The translations under genes were made by a program, and so were the position numbers. From Rhizobium sp. ZPR4 (GTDB lineage Bacteria; Pseudomonadota; Alphaproteobacteria; Rhizobiales; Rhizobiaceae), in NCBI RefSeq assembly GCF_040215725.1, contig NZ_CP157970.1, positions 124,001 to 188,000 on the forward strand: a stretch of DNA of 64,000 bases. Reading direction: 5' to 3'. Under the pieces are notes generated by a model that had not been told where the DNA came from, searched no databases, and saw only the letters and a program-made list of their open reading frames with translations. Of this stretch, positions 17,739-26,049 are shown piece after piece; positions within the stretch are counted from its first letter, which is position 1, and every line of letters starts with the position of its first letter.

Positions 17739-18480
17739 TGCCAATCCTCCATCAGGCTGCGGATCAACTAGAACCTGGCGATGCCTATGGCCGGCCTCAC
17801 AGGCAAATGTCATACAGCTATGAAACACGCGCCGATGAATGGGCACCGTGAAGCGTCGCTTGATATCCTCAAAGGCACATTATGCGTTTCAGGCGCCTAG
17901 GGAGCCTCACAATCTCGGCCGTTGTCAGATCTCGGTCGAGTAAACGGACAAGATCGGAAAATCCGTCGCTTAATTGGAGAATTTTTTGGCAACGATCGGA
18001 TAAAGCGAAGCACGCTTGATAGGCGGACGGTGAAATGCGGCTTCTCTACGTCTCATCATCCATAGCCGTAGTCGAACTGCGGCCGATCGGCCTCGATTGT
18101 CATTGGTCGGAAGCGGGAATGCCAATTCTGATGTTGGCCCCGTTCAATTGGGTGCTCAGTTTCACAAAGCTTTGACCCAGATTTGCGTTTGAGGTTGATC
18201 CATTCAATTGCTGAGAGCCCGCTGACGGATTTTCGATATTGCCCTTCTAGATAGGGTCACGATGAAATGCAAAGTTGACTAAAATCTCTACGCAAATGAA
18301 CACAACCGACCTCTTCGCTCTCCACCGGCGAGCGAAAATATTATGTCTCTCCAATCTTCCGGCCGAAACCCCGCTCAAGCAGTTCATAGGCGCTATCAAA
18401 GCGCGCTGGGCAGGCCCGCCTGGGATATGAACCAATCAAATTCATGTACGGTCACGCCTGCAGCCGACGCAAGATAAGTA
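17739..18480. other. Gene-free stretch with repeat copy B
   Basis: About 740 bp without a clear gene. It contains copy B of the ~110-bp repeat (18194-18303). A 44-codon rightward frame (18296-18430) begins at the ATG inside the end of that repeat, but has no ribosome binding site or homology I recognise, so it is only a possibility. The part 17850-18190 shows nothing. Confidence 0.35.
18194..18303. repeat. Diverged ~110-bp repeat, copy B
   Basis: It begins GTTGATCCATTCA and shares TGACGGATTT, AGGGTC, GAAATGCAAA and CAAATGAACAC with copy A at 14679-14788 in the same order and spacing. Like copy A it lies just beyond the 3' end of a leftward gene, here the XRE regulator. Confidence 0.55.
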
Positions 18481-18747
18481 TCAGCTGCCCGAGGACTTCC
18501 GCCCGCTCTTCAGTGGCTTCATCGTCACAACATCATCGGCAACCGGAGCGAAGAACTCCGAAATATCGCAAGACAGCGCTGCGGCGATCTTCTCGAGGGT
18601 CGTGACCGTCGGGTTCTTATTGCCGCGCTCAAGATAGCCGACATAGGCGCGTTCAACATTTGCCTCAAGCGCCAGGTTGTCCTGCGAGATCCCCCGCAAA
18701 ACTCGTATTCGCCTCAGATTCAGTGCCACTCGCTGCCGTGCATCCAT
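18481..18747 (-). CDS. Small XRE-family helix-turn-helix regulator
   Basis: An 88-residue protein that is almost entirely one Cro/C1-type HTH: ALNLRRIRVLRGISQDNLAL, then AYVGYLERGNKNPTVTTLEK and IAAALSCDISEFF. The helix pattern and the E-x-G-x-x-x-P-T element are typical. The C-terminal 20 residues are basic. I place the start at ATG 18747 (MDARQRVALN); a longer version from 18783 adds residues unlike the family. Such small XRE proteins often control accessory or plasmid genes, but its target is not evident. The gene upstream on the opposite strand (18972) is divergent and might be co-regulated. Confidence 0.8.
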   Translation of the reverse strand: MDARQRVALNLRRIRVLRGISQDNLALEANVERAYVGYLERGNKNPTVTTLEKIAAALSCDISEFFAPVADDVVTMKPLKSGRKSSGS

Positions 18748-18971
18748 GGCGGAAACACAACATTTGACAGTCCATAAAACCACGTATTATAAAACGATGA
18801 AAGGCGATATTGAACGAACTGCAGGTAGCAGGTTTGGTCCCGCAGACATGAGGGTAACGCTCGCGCTGCATTTCCCATCGTTCGATGTCTCGGAGAAGGA
18901 TGGGTCCGGAACCGGATCGGCATTTCCTTGCTCGGAGAGATCGCCAAGCGAGCGAGGCCGCAGGAGGTGTA

Positions 18972-19331
18972 ATGACGGTGGTGCCCGATGAAACGGCCGA
19001 CTTGCTGATGGCCTTGCTCTATTCCGTCAGAAAAATCGTCGAGAGCGGAGCGCAAGGTAAGCGGCAGATAGCAAAAGCCTATCAGGAGGCGCGCGCACTC
19101 GTCGTGACGATTGATCGCGACCGCGGCTCGGCTCGCCCACGTATCGAAGCATGTCTAACCCGTTTCAATATGCACAAGAACGTCGACAATGAAGCTGCGG
19201 CTGGTTGGATGCTGGCCGCAATCCAGGAGCGGGTGAGCGAACGAGACCTCTACGGTTGGCGCAGGCTGAACGAGATCGTGGATACAGCGGTGCATGAGCT
19301 GCTCTTGTCCGAACAGTTGTCCGTTCATTGA
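18972..19331 (+). CDS. Hypothetical helical protein
   Basis: A 119-residue, mainly alpha-helical soluble protein that I do not recognise. ATG 18972 has a very good ribosome binding site (GGAGGTGTA immediately upstream), which argues that it is a real gene; the frame continues open further upstream without another good start. It contains a run TADLLMALLYSVRKIVESG and a C-terminal helical stretch. It lies divergent from the XRE regulator and converges on the SRAP remnant. No motif suggests an enzymatic role. Confidence 0.6.
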   Translation: MTVVPDETADLLMALLYSVRKIVESGAQGKRQIAKAYQEARALVVTIDRDRGSARPRIEACLTRFNMHKNVDNEAAAGWMLAAIQERVSERDLYGWRRLNEIVDTAVHELLLSEQLSVH

Positions 19332-19350
19332 GCTGTTGAAACGACGCTTG

Positions 19351-19725
19351 TTACGGCACACCTGATGGACTGACCAACTCACCTTCCTTGGTGACGATGG
19401 TCGATCCATAGGGCTCTCGGGATGCGACGACCAACTCATCGTCGGCGAGCGGCCGTGCAAGATCCTTTGCCTCGTCCCATGGCGCCGTTATCCAGGCTTC
19501 GGTCTCTTCCTTGGTCAGCAGCAGGACGGGCATGGCCTTGCCGTGAATGGGTTTGACCAGATTGTTTGGATCGGTGGTCAGAAACCCGTACAGGTCGTCG
19601 GTCGTGAACCCGTTCTGGACCTTGCGAACGGACGTCCACTGACCGACGAAATCATAAAGCGCCTGTGCTTCATCGTGGGTGACGGTGAGACACCGTCTTT
19701 CGCAGCAGCTCCCTTGAATATTCAA
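19351..19725 (-). pseudogene. C-terminal remnant of an SRAP (YedK/HMCES-type) peptidase
   Basis: The frame carries the C-terminal half of the SOS-response-associated peptidase fold: YGFLTTDPNNLVKPIHGKAMPVLL, with the active-site His of the H-x-K-A-M-P-V motif, then EAWITAPWDEAKDLARPL. The N-terminal part with the essential Cys2 (normally MCGR or similar), which forms the covalent link to abasic DNA, is absent; the first ~30 residues do not look like SRAP. Normal family length is about 220-250 residues against 124 here. The start codon would be a TTG at 19725 overlapping the stop of the gene before it. I read it as a decayed gene still sitting behind an SOS-box promoter. Confidence 0.6.
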
Positions 19726-19940
19726 ACATCGCTTCCTCCTTCACTCTCAAAACTCGGAACCCAGCCCCGGGTAAAGCCGACGCTCATTCCGGCCTCGCTG
19801 AGTGCCAGCTGTCCTCGCACGAACTGCAGTTCCGCGAGCAGAGCGCCGATCGTCGCGCGGGCGTCGCCGTCGAACAGGTCGAGCACGGACGTGATCTGGT
19901 CGAGTTGTGGTTCATCTGTTCGAGCGGCTACGGCTGTCAT
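19722..19940 (-). CDS. Conserved small hypothetical protein behind an SOS box
   Basis: A 72-residue acidic helical protein (LDQITSVLDLFDGDARATIGALLAELQFVRGQL). ATG 19940 has AGGAGA about 11 bases upstream. I recall similar small proteins next to SRAP genes on rhizobial replicons, but no function is known. Its stop overlaps the start of the SRAP remnant by 4 bases, so the two form an operon. A GTTC-N7-GTTC LexA site lies 95-109 bp upstream, so expression during DNA damage is likely. Confidence 0.6.
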   Translation of the reverse strand: MTAVAARTDEPQLDQITSVLDLFDGDARATIGALLAELQFVRGQLALSEAGMSVGFTRGWVPSFESEGGSDV

Positions 19941-20034
19941 GAGGCAATAGGTCTCCTGCACCCTAAAATCATGGGGGTTCAATTGCTGATCTGTCGATGT
20001 GGAATTGCGCGACCGGTGTTCGCGCCGGCAATTT

Positions 20035-20049
20035 GTTCTTATTATGTTC
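20035..20049. promoter_or_regulatory. Alphaproteobacterial LexA (SOS) box
   Basis: GTTC at 20035-20038, seven bases, GTTC at 20046-20049: an exact match to the direct-repeat GTTC-N7-GTTC site bound by LexA in alphaproteobacteria. It lies upstream of the leftward small gene and SRAP remnant, an SOS-associated family, which supports the assignment. Confidence 0.75.
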
Positions 20050-20334
20050 TCGTTTCGGATTGAGTCAAGAGGGCTTCCTTTGATCGAGAGGCAGAGAGCA
20101 TTCCTAACCAGGCGTGGTCCTCCAAACCCGAAGCGGATTTCGGCCATCCGGTCACGATCACATTTGCGCAGCTCGCCCAGGTAGGCCTGGGCGAAAAATC
20201 GGGAGCGCGTGGACGCGCTCACATCTGCAGGGAGCATCCGCCTCGAGGCCGATGCGCTTCCCTTTCATGACATTGCCGCTCTTACGATAGGGCGCAGATC
20301 AGGCCAATGGGCAAGCGCGCCCGAGGGCGCTGTC

Positions 20335-20515
20335 GGCCGTCGAAAAAATAGGCTTTCATCGCTTCGCGCCGAACCTTCCGATTTTTCCCCCGTCCGACCC
20401 ATGACCGGATCTGCGCCCTACCGGGAGCGGGCTTACGCCCCCTCCCTTCGTCCCGAGGACGTGCGGGCACGTCCTTCGGACCAAAGGAAGAAGGCTTCGC
20501 CCACAGCGGGTTCTG
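20335..20515 (+). repeat. Leader module 1, upstream of the ParB-like gene
   Basis: This has the same order of elements as the leaders at 24205-24515 and 26050-26370: CCGAACCTTCCG followed by TTTTTCCC, then GCGGGCTT with CCCTCCC, a strong central hairpin and GGCTTCGCCC. Here the central hairpin has a different sequence (GAGGACGTGC, two bases, GCACGTCCTTC), so the structure is kept while the sequence has changed. It ends about 40 bp before the ParB-like start. The gap 19941-20553 otherwise holds only the LexA box. Confidence 0.5.
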
Positions 20516-20553
20516 AACAACCCGAAGCAACGCGAACTCAGGAGATCGAAGCC

Positions 20554-22500
20554 ATGACGACGACTATCATCATTGAACTGAACAAGCTGGACGCCGACCC
20601 CAAGAACGTCCGCAAGACATACAATCCTGCGAAGCTGGCCGAGCTTGCCGCCAACATTGATGCAGAAGGGGTTCTGCAGAACCTCGTCGTGCGGGCCGGC
20701 GACAAGCGCGGGCGCTATTTCGTGACGGCTGGCGAACGCCGCCGACGGGCGCTGCTGCTTTTGGTGGAGCAGGGCAAGATCGCGAAGAACCATCCGGTCG
20801 AATGCAAGGTCCGCGATGGCTCGCAGGCGACCGAAATCAGCCTGTCGGAAAATGTCTTTCGCGAGGACATGCACCCGGTCGACCAGTTCGAGGCGTTCTC
20901 GGTCATGGCGGGAGAGGGCAAGTCCATCTCCGACATTGCCGCTCATTTCAGCGTGACGGAAATCATCGTGCGTCGTCGTCTGGCACTGGCGAAGGTATCG
21001 CCTAAGCTGCTTGAGCTACACCGCGAGGGAAAGATGACCTTCGAGCAGCTTTCCGCCTTCACGGTTTCCGACGACCATGAACGGCAGGAGCAGGTTTGGG
21101 AAAATTTGGCCCAATGGGATCGTAACGCCCATCGGATCAAGTCCAACCTCGTGACCGGCGAGGCCGCCAGCACCGACAGGCGCGTCATGCTGATCGGCGG
21201 ACTGGACGCCTACGAACAGGCAGGCGGTGCGGTGCGCCGCGATCTCTTCGATGAGCAGGGCGGTGGCTATGCGCTGGACGTTGCATTGCTCGACAGGCTC
21301 GTTTCGGAAAAGCTGGAAAAGGTCGCAGCGCCCTATCGCGAGCAGGATTGGAAATGGGTGGAGACTGCATTCGAACGTCCGGACTGGATTTTCGACAGGC
21401 CGCGCATCTACCCGGAAGACGTCGAGCTATCCGTCGAGGACCAGGCCGAATATGACGCGCTCATCAATGAACACGACGATCTGGCCGAACTGATCGATAA
21501 TGATGCCGCCGACGAGAGCGCTGGTCAGCGTATCGCTGACATCGACAGGCGTCTGGATGAAATCTCCGAAAAGAAGAAGATGTATCGGCCCGACGACATG
21601 GCGCGCAGCGGCGTGGTGGTGTTCATCAATCACTTCGGCAAAGCGGAAACCGCGATTGGCATCGTGAGGGCCGAGGAGCGAATTGCGGAAGCGCAACACC
21701 ACGAAAACGGCGAGCCAAGGGAAGACAGGGAAACCGACGGCGACACGGTCGATGCCGGTGCCGACGCCATCAGTGCTGCGAAACGCATCCCAAAGTTCAT
21801 TCATCCCAAATCCTTGGTCGAGGTTCTGACCGCGAAGAAAACCGCCGCCTTACGCGTGGAACTGGCGAACAATCCCGAGGTGGCTTTGGCCGCCGTGGTT
21901 CACGCGATGCTGTTGCGCATCAGCTATGGAGGCTATGTGTCCGAGCAGAGTGCGCTGCAGGTCTCGCTCACCCATGAGCGCACGGGCAAATGGATCAAGA
22001 AGCCGGAAGATTGCGCGGCCTCGGTGGCCTTCGAGAGCCTGCAGGAGAACTACGGGCATAAAATCCCCGGCAATCCCGCCGACCTGTTCGACTGGTGCCT
22101 TGAGCAGAGCCGCGAGGAGCTTCTGTCGCTCTTGGCTTACGCAGCCGCGCATGCCGTCAACGCGGTAGAGGTCAAATTCAGCGACCGCCGCAACGGTATC
22201 GAGCAGGCAAACCAGCTTGGCCGCGCCCTCAAGGTCGATATGACCGACTGGTTCGAGACGACCGCCGACAGCTATTTCAACCACGTCAATCGTCGTGGAA
22301 TCGAACTGGCTGTTCTTGAAGCGCGGGGACCGGAAGCCGCCCTTGCTGTCTCCTCGGCATCCAAGAAAACCGAGGCTGTCCTGATCGCGGAGCGGAGGAT
22401 CAAGGGTTCGGGCTGGCTCCCGGCGCCGATACGGATCGCCGCCGATCCGAACGGCGAAGTCGAGGCCGATGCTCAGCCTTTCCCGATGGCAGCGGAATAG
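20554..22500 (+). CDS. ParB-like nuclease/partition-family protein of plasmid type
   Basis: A 648-residue protein. The N-terminal ~180 residues are a ParB/Spo0J-type domain: LDADPKNVRKTYNPAKLAELAANI, GERRRRALLLL, the conserved SENVFREDMHPVDQFEAF and an HTH-like stretch ISDIAAHFSVTEIIVRRRLALAKV. The long C-terminal part (about 430 residues, acidic in the middle) is not that of RepB or ParB and is characteristic of a separate group of large ParB-domain proteins on rhizobial and other alphaproteobacterial plasmids. The role is probably DNA binding, but true partition function is unproven as no ParA is adjacent. ATG 20554 has GGAGA 8 bases upstream; the frame upstream runs through a repeated leader module and is not coding. 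Confidence 0.82.
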   Translation: MTTTIIIELNKLDADPKNVRKTYNPAKLAELAANIDAEGVLQNLVVRAGDKRGRYFVTAGERRRRALLLLVEQGKIAKNHPVECKVRDGSQATEISLSENVFREDMHPVDQFEAFSVMAGEGKSISDIAAHFSVTEIIVRRRLALAKVSPKLLELHREGKMTFEQLSAFTVSDDHERQEQVWENLAQWDRNAHRIKSNLVTGEAASTDRRVMLIGGLDAYEQAGGAVRRDLFDEQGGGYALDVALLDRLVSEKLEKVAAPYREQDWKWVETAFERPDWIFDRPRIYPEDVELSVEDQAEYDALINEHDDLAELIDNDAADESAGQRIADIDRRLDEISEKKKMYRPDDMARSGVVVFINHFGKAETAIGIVRAEERIAEAQHHENGEPREDRETDGDTVDAGADAISAAKRIPKFIHPKSLVEVLTAKKTAALRVELANNPEVALAAVVHAMLLRISYGGYVSEQSALQVSLTHERTGKWIKKPEDCAASVAFESLQENYGHKIPGNPADLFDWCLEQSREELLSLLAYAAAHAVNAVEVKFSDRRNGIEQANQLGRALKVDMTDWFETTADSYFNHVNRRGIELAVLEARGPEAALAVSSASKKTEAVLIAERRIKGSGWLPAPIRIAADPNGEVEADAQPFPMAAE

Positions 22501-22572
22501 TCCCATCGTTGCCAGCCAGCCGGTCGCGCCACTCCAGCGCGGCCGGTTCCTCCCTTGCAATCGAGACATCCG

Positions 22573-22755
22573 ATGTTTGATCAAACCACCGACCCGACGC
22601 TTGCCGCTGAAGTCTGCTGCAAGCTCATCAGCGCCTACCTCGCCGGTGATGAAGCTGTTGAGTGGAGCGATGTGCAGGATGCCCTGAATGCCGCCCTCAT
22701 AGCTTTCGACCTGCCGCCAAGCTTCATCGAAGATATGGCGGAGCGCGACCGATAG
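22573..22755 (+). CDS. Small acidic hypothetical protein
   Basis: A 60-residue acidic helical protein (MFDQTTDPTLAAEVCCKLISAY ... FDLPPSFIEDMAERDR, abbreviated). It lies 72 bp behind the ParB-like gene on the same strand and ahead of the methylase-like gene, so it belongs to the same block. I do not recognise its family. The composition and the compact run of helices argue for a real gene rather than chance. Confidence 0.5.
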   Translation: MFDQTTDPTLAAEVCCKLISAYLAGDEAVEWSDVQDALNAALIAFDLPPSFIEDMAERDR

Positions 22756-23039
22756 CGCGCACAGCACCCGCCGCGGCATCGAGCCTCGGCGGGCGCCGAC
22801 GGACCGTTCCGTCGCAATTTTGAAGGGCAAGGGGCCGAGGGCTTTTCCCTTCTCTCCCCCAAACAGCCTTCCGCCCACCTTCCTCCGCAACGCCGTCGCT
22901 CCGTGCAGGCGGTTCCCCGCGAAGTCTGTTTTCCCCTTCCAACCCACCACTCTCGCGGCCCCGGAAGCCAGGAGCGGCGCCCTGCCTTGGCAGGCCAGCA
23001 AGCCGCTTCGCGGATCAATTCAAGCTGTCAGGGCATCCC

Positions 23040-23843
23040 ATGAACAATTCCCGCCTCAAAACCATCGTCAAGCTTTTCGAGACCTGCCGCTACAGCCAAG
23101 ACCTCTATTCGGTCTTTTCCGACTGGTGCGAATGCGCGGCCATTTCGATGAGCAATGCCGTCGATCTCGTGCATTTCGAGACGCGCGAAGCGCGCTATCT
23201 CGAAATCCTCCGAACGTATGACCGCCCGACCATGGAGACCTTTGCGCACATCCTCGCGGAAGTCACGATGGCGATGGAGGACACACCACAGGATATCCTT
23301 GGGGAGACGTTCCATGCGCTCGAACTGCACAACAAGGCGCGCGGGCAGTTCTTCACGCCCTATCCTATTTGCCGGATGATGGCGCTGATGCTTGCCGGCA
23401 GCACGGAAGAGATCGGGAGGATCATCGAGGAACGTGGCTTCATGATCGCGCAGGAACCCGCCGTTGGAAGCGGTGCGATGATCGTCGCGCTCGCCGAGGC
23501 CATACGGGACGCCGGTTTCAACTACCAGCAATTCCTTCATGTCACTGCCGTAGATATTGATCGCCGCGCCGTTCACATGGCGTATATCCAATTTTCGCTT
23601 TTGCATATCCCTGCAATCGTTCTGGTCGGTGACAGTCTCGCGATGAAGTTTCATGAGGAGTGGCATACGCTGGCCCATGTCATGGGCGGCTGGAATGCGA
23701 AGCTCCGGAGAGCCGAGCGCGAAGGGAAGGGGGCTGTTCCGATGTCGACGCCTGTACCGCCCAGACATGAGAAAGCGCAACCTGCCGTACCAAAGGCAGC
23801 GTCCTTTGATGTCGAAAAGACCGGTCAGTTCAGGCTTTTCTAA
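23040..23843 (+). CDS. SAM-binding N6-methylase-like protein lacking the catalytic NPPY motif
   Basis: A 267-residue protein resembling the N-terminal part of N6-adenine DNA methylases of type I/Eco57I style: KARGQFFTPYPICRMMALM, then the SAM-binding motif AQEPAVGSGAMIVALAEA and VTAVDIDRRAVHMA. After the segment VLVGDSLAMKFHEEWHTLAHVMGGWNAKLRRAER, where NPPY/F (motif IV) should appear, no such sequence is found and the protein ends with a proline- and lysine-rich tail. It can probably bind SAM but may not methylate adenine by the usual mechanism. There is no specificity subunit or nuclease nearby. The gene follows the ParB-like gene in the plasmid housekeeping block; the ATG lacks a strong ribosome binding site. 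Confidence 0.75.
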   Translation: MNNSRLKTIVKLFETCRYSQDLYSVFSDWCECAAISMSNAVDLVHFETREARYLEILRTYDRPTMETFAHILAEVTMAMEDTPQDILGETFHALELHNKARGQFFTPYPICRMMALMLAGSTEEIGRIIEERGFMIAQEPAVGSGAMIVALAEAIRDAGFNYQQFLHVTAVDIDRRAVHMAYIQFSLLHIPAIVLVGDSLAMKFHEEWHTLAHVMGGWNAKLRRAEREGKGAVPMSTPVPPRHEKAQPAVPKAASFDVEKTGQFRLF

Positions 23844-23945
23844 CCTGCATCATTGCCGTGGCGGAGGCCATATCGGGCCTTCGCCAAGCCAAATTTGCTC
23901 TCGCCGCTTGCCCAGTCCGAACCGTATCGAACGGCGCGGACCAAG

Positions 23946-24174
23946 GGCGAGGGGTGCCCCTGGCGCCCCACCCCTCGGAACTCCCCGCCCGCCCATGAAA
24001 AGCGGAGCGCAAGGAGCGGGGCAGTCGGTCCCGCTTCCCCTTCGGGCCACTGCGTTGAAGCTCCTGCGGCTGCCCTTGTTCCACTCCTTGTGCGTCGAGA
24101 ATTCCCGAAATCCCGGCTTGCAGCCGGCGCGATGCTGATTTCTCCGATACTCTTCATATTTTTGGGATCGCGCT
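23946..24174. repeat. ~230-bp intergenic repeat, copy 1
   Basis: It shares long stretches with 25511-25742: GCGAGGGGTGCCCCTGGCG, CCCGCCCGCCCATGAAAA, GGAGCGCAAGGAGCGGG, CTTCCCCTTCGGGCCAC, TTGAAGCTCCTGCGGCTGCC and GTCGAGAATTCCCGAAATCC. Identity by eye is roughly 85 per cent. Each copy follows a gene of the housekeeping block and precedes a leader module. Confidence 0.75.
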
Positions 24175-24204
24175 TGCTCGCAAGCGAGCACTTGACGATC
24201 GCGC

Positions 24205-24515
24205 GTCTATTAGGTTGCTGACGCGTCCGACCATGAGACCCGTTCCGGGCCACGTCCATTTGTTCGCCCCATGACATCGCCGCCCAGGCCGGTCAAGCGG
24301 CCCGTGAAGCCGGTCCATCTTCCGCGCCAGTCCGCCGAGCGGACTCGTGAAGATGCCCCGCCTTCCGCGCCACGCCACTTGACAGTCCCGTTCGCCGCCG
24401 TGGGGCGGGCTTTCGCCCTCCCCCCTCTGTCCGGGGGAATGTCAGAGGCCATTCCCCCGGGCAAGACAGGGGAGGCTTCGCCCGAGGGGGCTTGCCCTTC
24501 AGGGTGGCAACGGAA
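24205..24515 (+). promoter_or_regulatory. Leader module 2, upstream of the DUF932 gene
   Basis: From GTTGCTGACGC through CATGAG, CCCGTTCCGG and GACATCGCCG to GGGGCGGGCTTTCGCCCTCC, a perfect hairpin CCGGGGGAATG / CATTCCCCCGG with loop TCAGAGGC (from about 24430), then GGCTTCGCCC and GGGCTTGCCC. The match with module 3 (26050-26370) is near-exact over the last ~110 bp. It ends about 17 bp before the DUF932 start. It may act as a structured 5' UTR. Confidence 0.6.
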
Positions 24516-24531
24516 ACTTTGGAGAGAGATA

Positions 24532-25386
24532 ATGAGCATCTATACCGAGACCGCGCGTTTCGACACCGGCCGCGCGCTGACCGAAACCGAAATGCGCCGC
24601 ATCGCGCCGTCGATCTTCGCGGTGACCGCCCATGAAAGCCGGTCGGAACGGTTCCAGCCCATTCCCACCATTGAGATTCTGCGTGGTCTCATGCGGGAAG
24701 GTTTCATGCCGGTCGGAGCAAAACAGTCGCGCAGCCGCATAGAGGGAAAGGCTGACTTCACCAAGCATCTGATCCGCATGCGCCGCATCGACGACGGAAA
24801 GGTCTACAATGTCGGGGACACAGTTTGCGAGATCCTGCTCAAGAACGCCAATGACGGAACCAGCGCCTACGAATTGATGGCGGGGCTGTTCCGTGTCCGT
24901 TGCCTCAATTCTCTGGTGACGCGGACAGGCACCATCGATGCCATCAAGGTTCGCCATTCCGGTGACGTGCAGCACAAGGTCATCGAGGGGACCTATCGCG
25001 TTCTCGGCGAGGCCGAACGCACCCTTGCCGCCCCGCAGGATTGGTCAACCGTGCGGCTGAACCATGATGAGGCCGATATTCTCGCGGACGCTGCCCATGT
25101 GCTGCGCTTCGGAGACAGTGAAGGGGAAACGACGACGCCGATCAAGGCGGAGCAACTGCTCATTCCTCGCCGTCATGACGACCGCGCCGACGATCTATGG
25201 ACCGTTTGGAACGTGGTGCAGGAAAACGCCATCAAGGGTGGTTTGCGTGGCGTCGGCCGCGATGATCACGGCAGGCCGCGCCGTGTGAAATCCCGTGCCG
25301 TGAACGGGATCGATCAGGATATCAAGCTCAATAAGGCGCTTTGGCTGCTCGGGGAAAAGATGGCGGCGCTGAAAAGCGCAAGGTGA
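24532..25386 (+). CDS. DUF932 plasmid protein
   Basis: A 284-residue protein of the DUF932 family, common on plasmids and phages and of unknown function. It opens with MSIYTETARFDTGRALTETE, has the family elements FQPIPTIEILRGLMREGF, KADFTKHLIRMRR, VYNVGDTVCEILLKNANDGTS and AYELMAGLFRVRCLNSLV, and ends with a helix-rich tail. Length is normal for the family. ATG 24532 has GGAGAGAG 5 bases upstream; the frame continues upstream through leader module 2, which I regard as non-coding. It lies in the same block as the ParB-like, methylase-like and DUF736 genes, but each is separated by a long structured leader, so they may be separately controlled. Confidence 0.82.
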   Translation: MSIYTETARFDTGRALTETEMRRIAPSIFAVTAHESRSERFQPIPTIEILRGLMREGFMPVGAKQSRSRIEGKADFTKHLIRMRRIDDGKVYNVGDTVCEILLKNANDGTSAYELMAGLFRVRCLNSLVTRTGTIDAIKVRHSGDVQHKVIEGTYRVLGEAERTLAAPQDWSTVRLNHDEADILADAAHVLRFGDSEGETTTPIKAEQLLIPRRHDDRADDLWTVWNVVQENAIKGGLRGVGRDDHGRPRRVKSRAVNGIDQDIKLNKALWLLGEKMAALKSAR

Positions 25387-25510
25387 TCGCGAAAGTATCG
25401 CGCGCCGCCAGCACAAGGCGGCGCGGCTTCCCATACAGGGAAAGACATAGGTCGGAGCAGGTAGCGCCGCTGTTTGCCTGTCCCGTGCCGCATCGAGCGC
25501 CACGGGACAG

Positions 25511-25742
25511 GGCGAGGGGTGCCCCTGGCGCCCACCCCTCGAAGCGCCCCGCCCGCCCATGAAAAAACGGAGCGCAAGGAGCGGGTGCAGTCGGTACCGC
25601 TTCCCCTTCGGGCCACGATGTTGAAGCTCCTGCGGCTGCCCTTGTTCCGCTCCATGCGCGTCGAGAATTCCCGAAATCCCGGCCGGCGGCCGGCGCTGAT
25701 GCTGATTTCTCTGATGCTCTTCGTCGTTTCCCGATCGCGCCG
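25511..25742. repeat. ~230-bp intergenic repeat, copy 2
   Basis: Partner of 23946-24174; the same blocks in the same order. The end of the copy, around GATCGCGCC, diverges from copy 1. Confidence 0.75.
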
Positions 25743-26049
25743 GCGCGATCATCCGAATAAGTCTGCGCATAGCGCTGTCCGAACCGCTTTCCAGCCGCAG
25801 CGCCGTCGGACGGCGCGACCGCGGCCGGAGCGAGCCACAGGCGAGCGGTAGTCAAGCGGAGGAAACCCGCGCTCCTATTCAGCGCCGTAGGGTTTTCCGG
25901 AGCCTGTGGAACGCGACCCTGCTGACCTGGCGCAATGCCTCGAACATCGCTCGCGCCGACTGACCCATCCCGCCCGCTTCGAGCGGTCGCACTTTATCTC
26001 TTTGGCACTACGCCGTCCCTTCGATCATCTTCGCCGATCCCGACGTTGA

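Larger units (their letters stand above)
23844..24531. other. Intergenic region made of repeat modules (before DUF932)
   Basis: No gene. The region consists of a ~230-bp G/C-rich block (23946-24174), repeated at 25511-25742, and leader module 2 (24205-24515). Long open frames on both strands reflect G/C content, not coding. Confidence 0.6.

Noticed and set aside
23840-24277. Long open frames on both strands in the intergenic repeat blocks (also 25195-25855)
   Set aside because: The frames are not preserved between the two repeat copies (indels shift them), so the conservation is at the nucleotide level and not coding.
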